This document shows positions 18,090-20,194 of a stretch of DNA of 20,194 bases, piece by piece. The stretch spans positions 1-20,194 of the IMG/VR virus record IMGVR_UViG_3300043446_004370, one strand, 5' to 3'. A program made the translations under genes and the position numbers. The notes beneath the pieces were generated by a model. That model had not been told where the DNA came from. It did no database searches and saw only the letters and a program-made list of their open reading frames with translations. Numbering within the stretch: position 1 is the stretch's first letter; every line of letters begins with the position of its first letter. Source of the stretch: a virus.

Positions 18090-20039
18090 ATGCCATCGAA
18101 ACTTGTTGAGGACGCTTGCGAAGCGCTTCGCCGTCCAGACTTCGACGTGGTGCGTGGGCCGAGCCAGGCCACCATGCTGCGTCAGCGCGTCGCCCAGATC
18201 GCAGCGTCCACCGAGCCTTTCGGGGTTGATACCGAGACCACCGGCCTCGATTCACGAGTGGATCAGGTGCGGCTGATTCAGCTCGGAATGAAAGATTTCG
18301 CACTGATTGTTGACCTAAACGGATGGCGCAAGGACGGTGAGCGGGCCGTGCCGTGGGACGCCGAGGGACTCCGTGACCTTAAGGAATTGTTAGAGGGACC
18401 CCAGCGCAAGATTCTGCAGAACGCGGCGTTTGACCTGAACTTCCTTTGTGGTGAGGGGGTCGTTCTCGGGGGAGCGCTGTTCGACACCATGGTCGCCGCC
18501 AAGCTGATCAACAACGGGTCGGGGGCGAAGAACGACCTCGGGGCGATCGTCGAGCGCAACCTGGGCTTCGAGATGCCGAAGGAGCTCCAGAAGTCGGATT
18601 GGAGTGGGGAGATCAGCTCAGATCAGTTGGTCTACTCGGCACGGGACGCCATCTGCCTGCCTCACCTGGCGCCGCTGCTGAGCCAGAAATTGCGCGGCGA
18701 CATCATGCGCGGCGACACCACCAACTGGGATCTGTTTGCGCTGGAGATGCGGGCGCTTCGCCCGATCGCGCTGATGCAGTGGCACGGGTTCGGGTTTGAC
18801 CGCGACGGTGCGGAGGAACTGCGTCTGTCCCTGACAGAGGAGTCTGAGGCTCTCAAAACGCTGTTCCTGGAGCACCTGGATCAGGAGATTCGACGCAACC
18901 TGCCTGACGATCCGAACTCGTGGTTGCCGCGGGACCCGGATGGGAGCATCAACACCAGAGAGAAGGACTCAGGGGTCAAACGGCTTGGCACAAAACTTTA
19001 CAAAGGCTTCAACCCGCGCTCGCCGAAGCAGATGGCGGAGGGCTTCGAGAAGGCCGGGATCCTGCTGCCCCCCGACGAGAAGGGAGCCCCGAGCTTGGAC
19101 CAGAACCTGCTGGCGTTTTTGCGGAGCAGTGAAGAGCTGGTTGATCAGTACCTCAACTGGAAGACCTCGGTGACGAAGGTCAGCAACATCGAGAAGCTGC
19201 TGGAGTCCATTGGTCCGGATGGTCGGATTCACTGCAACTACAGGCAGATGGGCACCGAGACCGGGCGGCTGAGCGCGGCATCTCCGAACCTTCAGCAGGT
19301 CAACCGCGGCAAGGACTTTCGGAGCAAGTTTGTGGCGGCGCCGGGGTACGCACTTGTCGTCGCGGACTTCTCTCAGGTGGAGCTGCGGGTCGCTGCGGAG
19401 CTCTCGGGGGAGGAGCGCATGCTGGAGGCATATCGAGCGGGGCGCGATCTTCACACCGAGACCGCTTCATTGATTACCGGTGCGCCGCTGGATAAAGTTA
19501 CTAAAGAAGCCAGAACTTCTGCTAAGATGGCTAACTTTGGGTTGCTATATGGCGCGGGTGCAGCAACATTGCAGAAACAGGCAATTGCTCAGTACGGCGT
19601 AGATATGAGCGTCGATGAGGCCAGGGACATTGTCGAAGGCTTCCGCACGGCCTACCCCAAGCTTTATCGCTGGCAGCAGGAGGAAGGTACGCGCACTACG
19701 AAGTACGTGCATACCGCACTCGGTAGACGCCGAATGCTGACGGGTTTCAATGACAAATACACCACGCGCATCAATACGCAAGTTCAGGGTACGGCTGGTG
19801 ATATTGCTAAACTTGCTATCGCCAAGTTGTGGGATGCAATCGTCGCTGCTCCTGCTGATGAAGCCAAGTTGATCGCCATGGTGCACGACGAAATCGTCCT
19901 TGAGGTCAAGGAGGGGCGCGAGGAGCACTGGGCGGCTGTGCTCAAGAACGCGATGGAGTCAGCCGGTGCAGAAGTCTGCTCGAAGGTTCCCATCGAGGCC
20001 GAAGTGTCATGGGGTAAGACCTGGGCAGATGCGAAATAA
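18090..20039 (+). CDS. Family A DNA polymerase with 3'-5' exonuclease
   Basis: A 649-residue replicative polymerase related to the Klenow part of Pol I; no 5' nuclease domain is present. The exonuclease has Asp47 and Glu49 ('GVDTETTGLD'), 'NAAFDLNFL' with Asp115, and 'YSARD' with Tyr182 and Asp186. The polymerase has 'TETGRLSAASPNLQQV' (389-404), motif A 'DFSQVELR' (Asp426), motif B 'RTSAKMANFGLLYG' (Arg475, Lys479, Phe483, Tyr487) and motif C 'VHDEIVLEV' (His599, Asp600, Glu601). Phe483 corresponds to E. coli Phe762, so this is the Phe variant. The frame is open to 18027, but ATG 18090 avoids overlap with the divergent gene. GC falls from about 70% to 48% around motif B. Confidence 0.95.
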   Translation: MPSKLVEDACEALRRPDFDVVRGPSQATMLRQRVAQIAASTEPFGVDTETTGLDSRVDQVRLIQLGMKDFALIVDLNGWRKDGERAVPWDAEGLRDLKELLEGPQRKILQNAAFDLNFLCGEGVVLGGALFDTMVAAKLINNGSGAKNDLGAIVERNLGFEMPKELQKSDWSGEISSDQLVYSARDAICLPHLAPLLSQKLRGDIMRGDTTNWDLFALEMRALRPIALMQWHGFGFDRDGAEELRLSLTEESEALKTLFLEHLDQEIRRNLPDDPNSWLPRDPDGSINTREKDSGVKRLGTKLYKGFNPRSPKQMAEGFEKAGILLPPDEKGAPSLDQNLLAFLRSSEELVDQYLNWKTSVTKVSNIEKLLESIGPDGRIHCNYRQMGTETGRLSAASPNLQQVNRGKDFRSKFVAAPGYALVVADFSQVELRVAAELSGEERMLEAYRAGRDLHTETASLITGAPLDKVTKEARTSAKMANFGLLYGAGAATLQKQAIAQYGVDMSVDEARDIVEGFRTAYPKLYRWQQEEGTRTTKYVHTALGRRRMLTGFNDKYTTRINTQVQGTAGDIAKLAIAKLWDAIVAAPADEAKLIAMVHDEIVLEVKEGREEHWAAVLKNAMESAGAEVCSKVPIEAEVSWGKTWADAK

Positions 20040-20064
20040 CTGACATCCTTTCCTCGTGCGTTCG

Positions 20065-20085
20065 CCTGTCCTAATCTGGTCGTTG
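20065..20085 (+). promoter_or_regulatory. Regulatory element upstream of the AbrB-like gene
   Basis: CCTGTCCTAATCTGGTCG lies 18 nt before ATG 20101. The left part CCTGTCCT recurs at the promoter-like site near 503-525 (minus strand), and CCTAATCTGGTCG matches the element before the XRE gene (12513-12532). TAATCT (20072-20077) could act as a -10, but no good -35 is seen. Confidence 0.35.
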
Positions 20086-20100
20086 TTTCCCCGCTTACCG

Positions 20101-20194
20101 ATGCTGGTTGGCAAGGCACTCCTCGATCTGGTCAAAGAGCACGAGGATATGAATCAAACTGAACTGGCACGGGCTGCTGGCTACGTCCGCGCCA
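20101..20194 (+). CDS. Cyanobacterial AbrB-like regulator (start only)
   Basis: Only the first 31 codons are in the window. They begin 'MLVGKALLDLVKEHEDMNQT' and continue 'ELARAAGYVRA'. Cyanobacterial AbrB-like (cyAbrB) regulators start with 'LTGKALLAKVKEL...SK-ELVR-CGYV', and the match in spacing and residues is good. Full-length members are usually larger, with further sequence such as 'LNFTAFYEALL' that cannot be seen here. It would be a DNA-binding regulator, and it is the best single pointer to a cyanobacterial host. A short non-cyAbrB phage regulator is the alternative. No Shine-Dalgarno sequence is seen; the start is set by the similarity. Confidence 0.6.
   Translation, partial: MLVGKALLDLVKEHEDMNQTELARAAGYVRA

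Overview
The window reads as the early (replication and nucleotide metabolism) region of a tailed double-stranded DNA phage, or possibly a prophage or phage-like plasmid, with a GC-rich genome. No capsid, tail, lysis or integrase gene is visible. A cyanobacterial host (Synechococcus/Cyanobium-like) is inferred from two genes. ThyX is of the type I associate with cyanobacteria and cyanophages, and the truncated gene at the right edge matches the start of cyanobacterial AbrB-like regulators. The host assignment is an inference; the phage assignment rests on a family A DNA polymerase without a 5' nuclease domain, a primase-helicase fusion, ThyX, a dNMP kinase-like protein, an SSB-like protein, a phage sigma factor and three homing-type HNH genes.

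Layout. (1) 1-5519, minus strand: tightly packed small genes, most joined by ATGA or TGATG overlaps. They are mostly conserved phage hypotheticals, ending with a DUF932 gene cut by the left edge; one HNH gene is embedded. (2) 5566-6640: about 1 kb without a credible gene, packed with hairpins. On the minus strand these carry UUCG and GNRA tetraloops, and the stretch ends in a terminator, so it is a strong candidate for a large structured non-coding RNA. (3) 6664-14624, minus strand: an HTH-RHH regulator, a sigma factor with a divergent -35-recognition helix, two more HNH genes, ThyX, a dNMP kinase-like protein, a PD-(D/E)XK nuclease, an XRE regulator, an SSB-like protein, an RHH protein and several unknowns. 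(4) 14797-20039, plus strand: a 979-residue primase-helicase whose 3' part carries a cluster of inverted repeats and a nested overlapping gene, a small minus-strand gene, then DNA polymerase. (5) 20101-20194: start of a cyAbrB-like gene.

How it works together. The plus-strand primase-helicase and polymerase would copy the genome. The minus-strand operon would supply dTMP (ThyX, dNMP kinase), single-strand binding and recombination nuclease functions. The phage sigma factor, with XRE, RHH and AbrB-like regulators, would control timing. A recurring motif of the type CTGATTTGGTTGACC lies upstream of several of these genes and may be a phage-specific promoter or operator element. GC drops sharply in the HNH genes, in the 5' third of the sigma gene and across polymerase motif B, suggesting homing-associated mosaicism.
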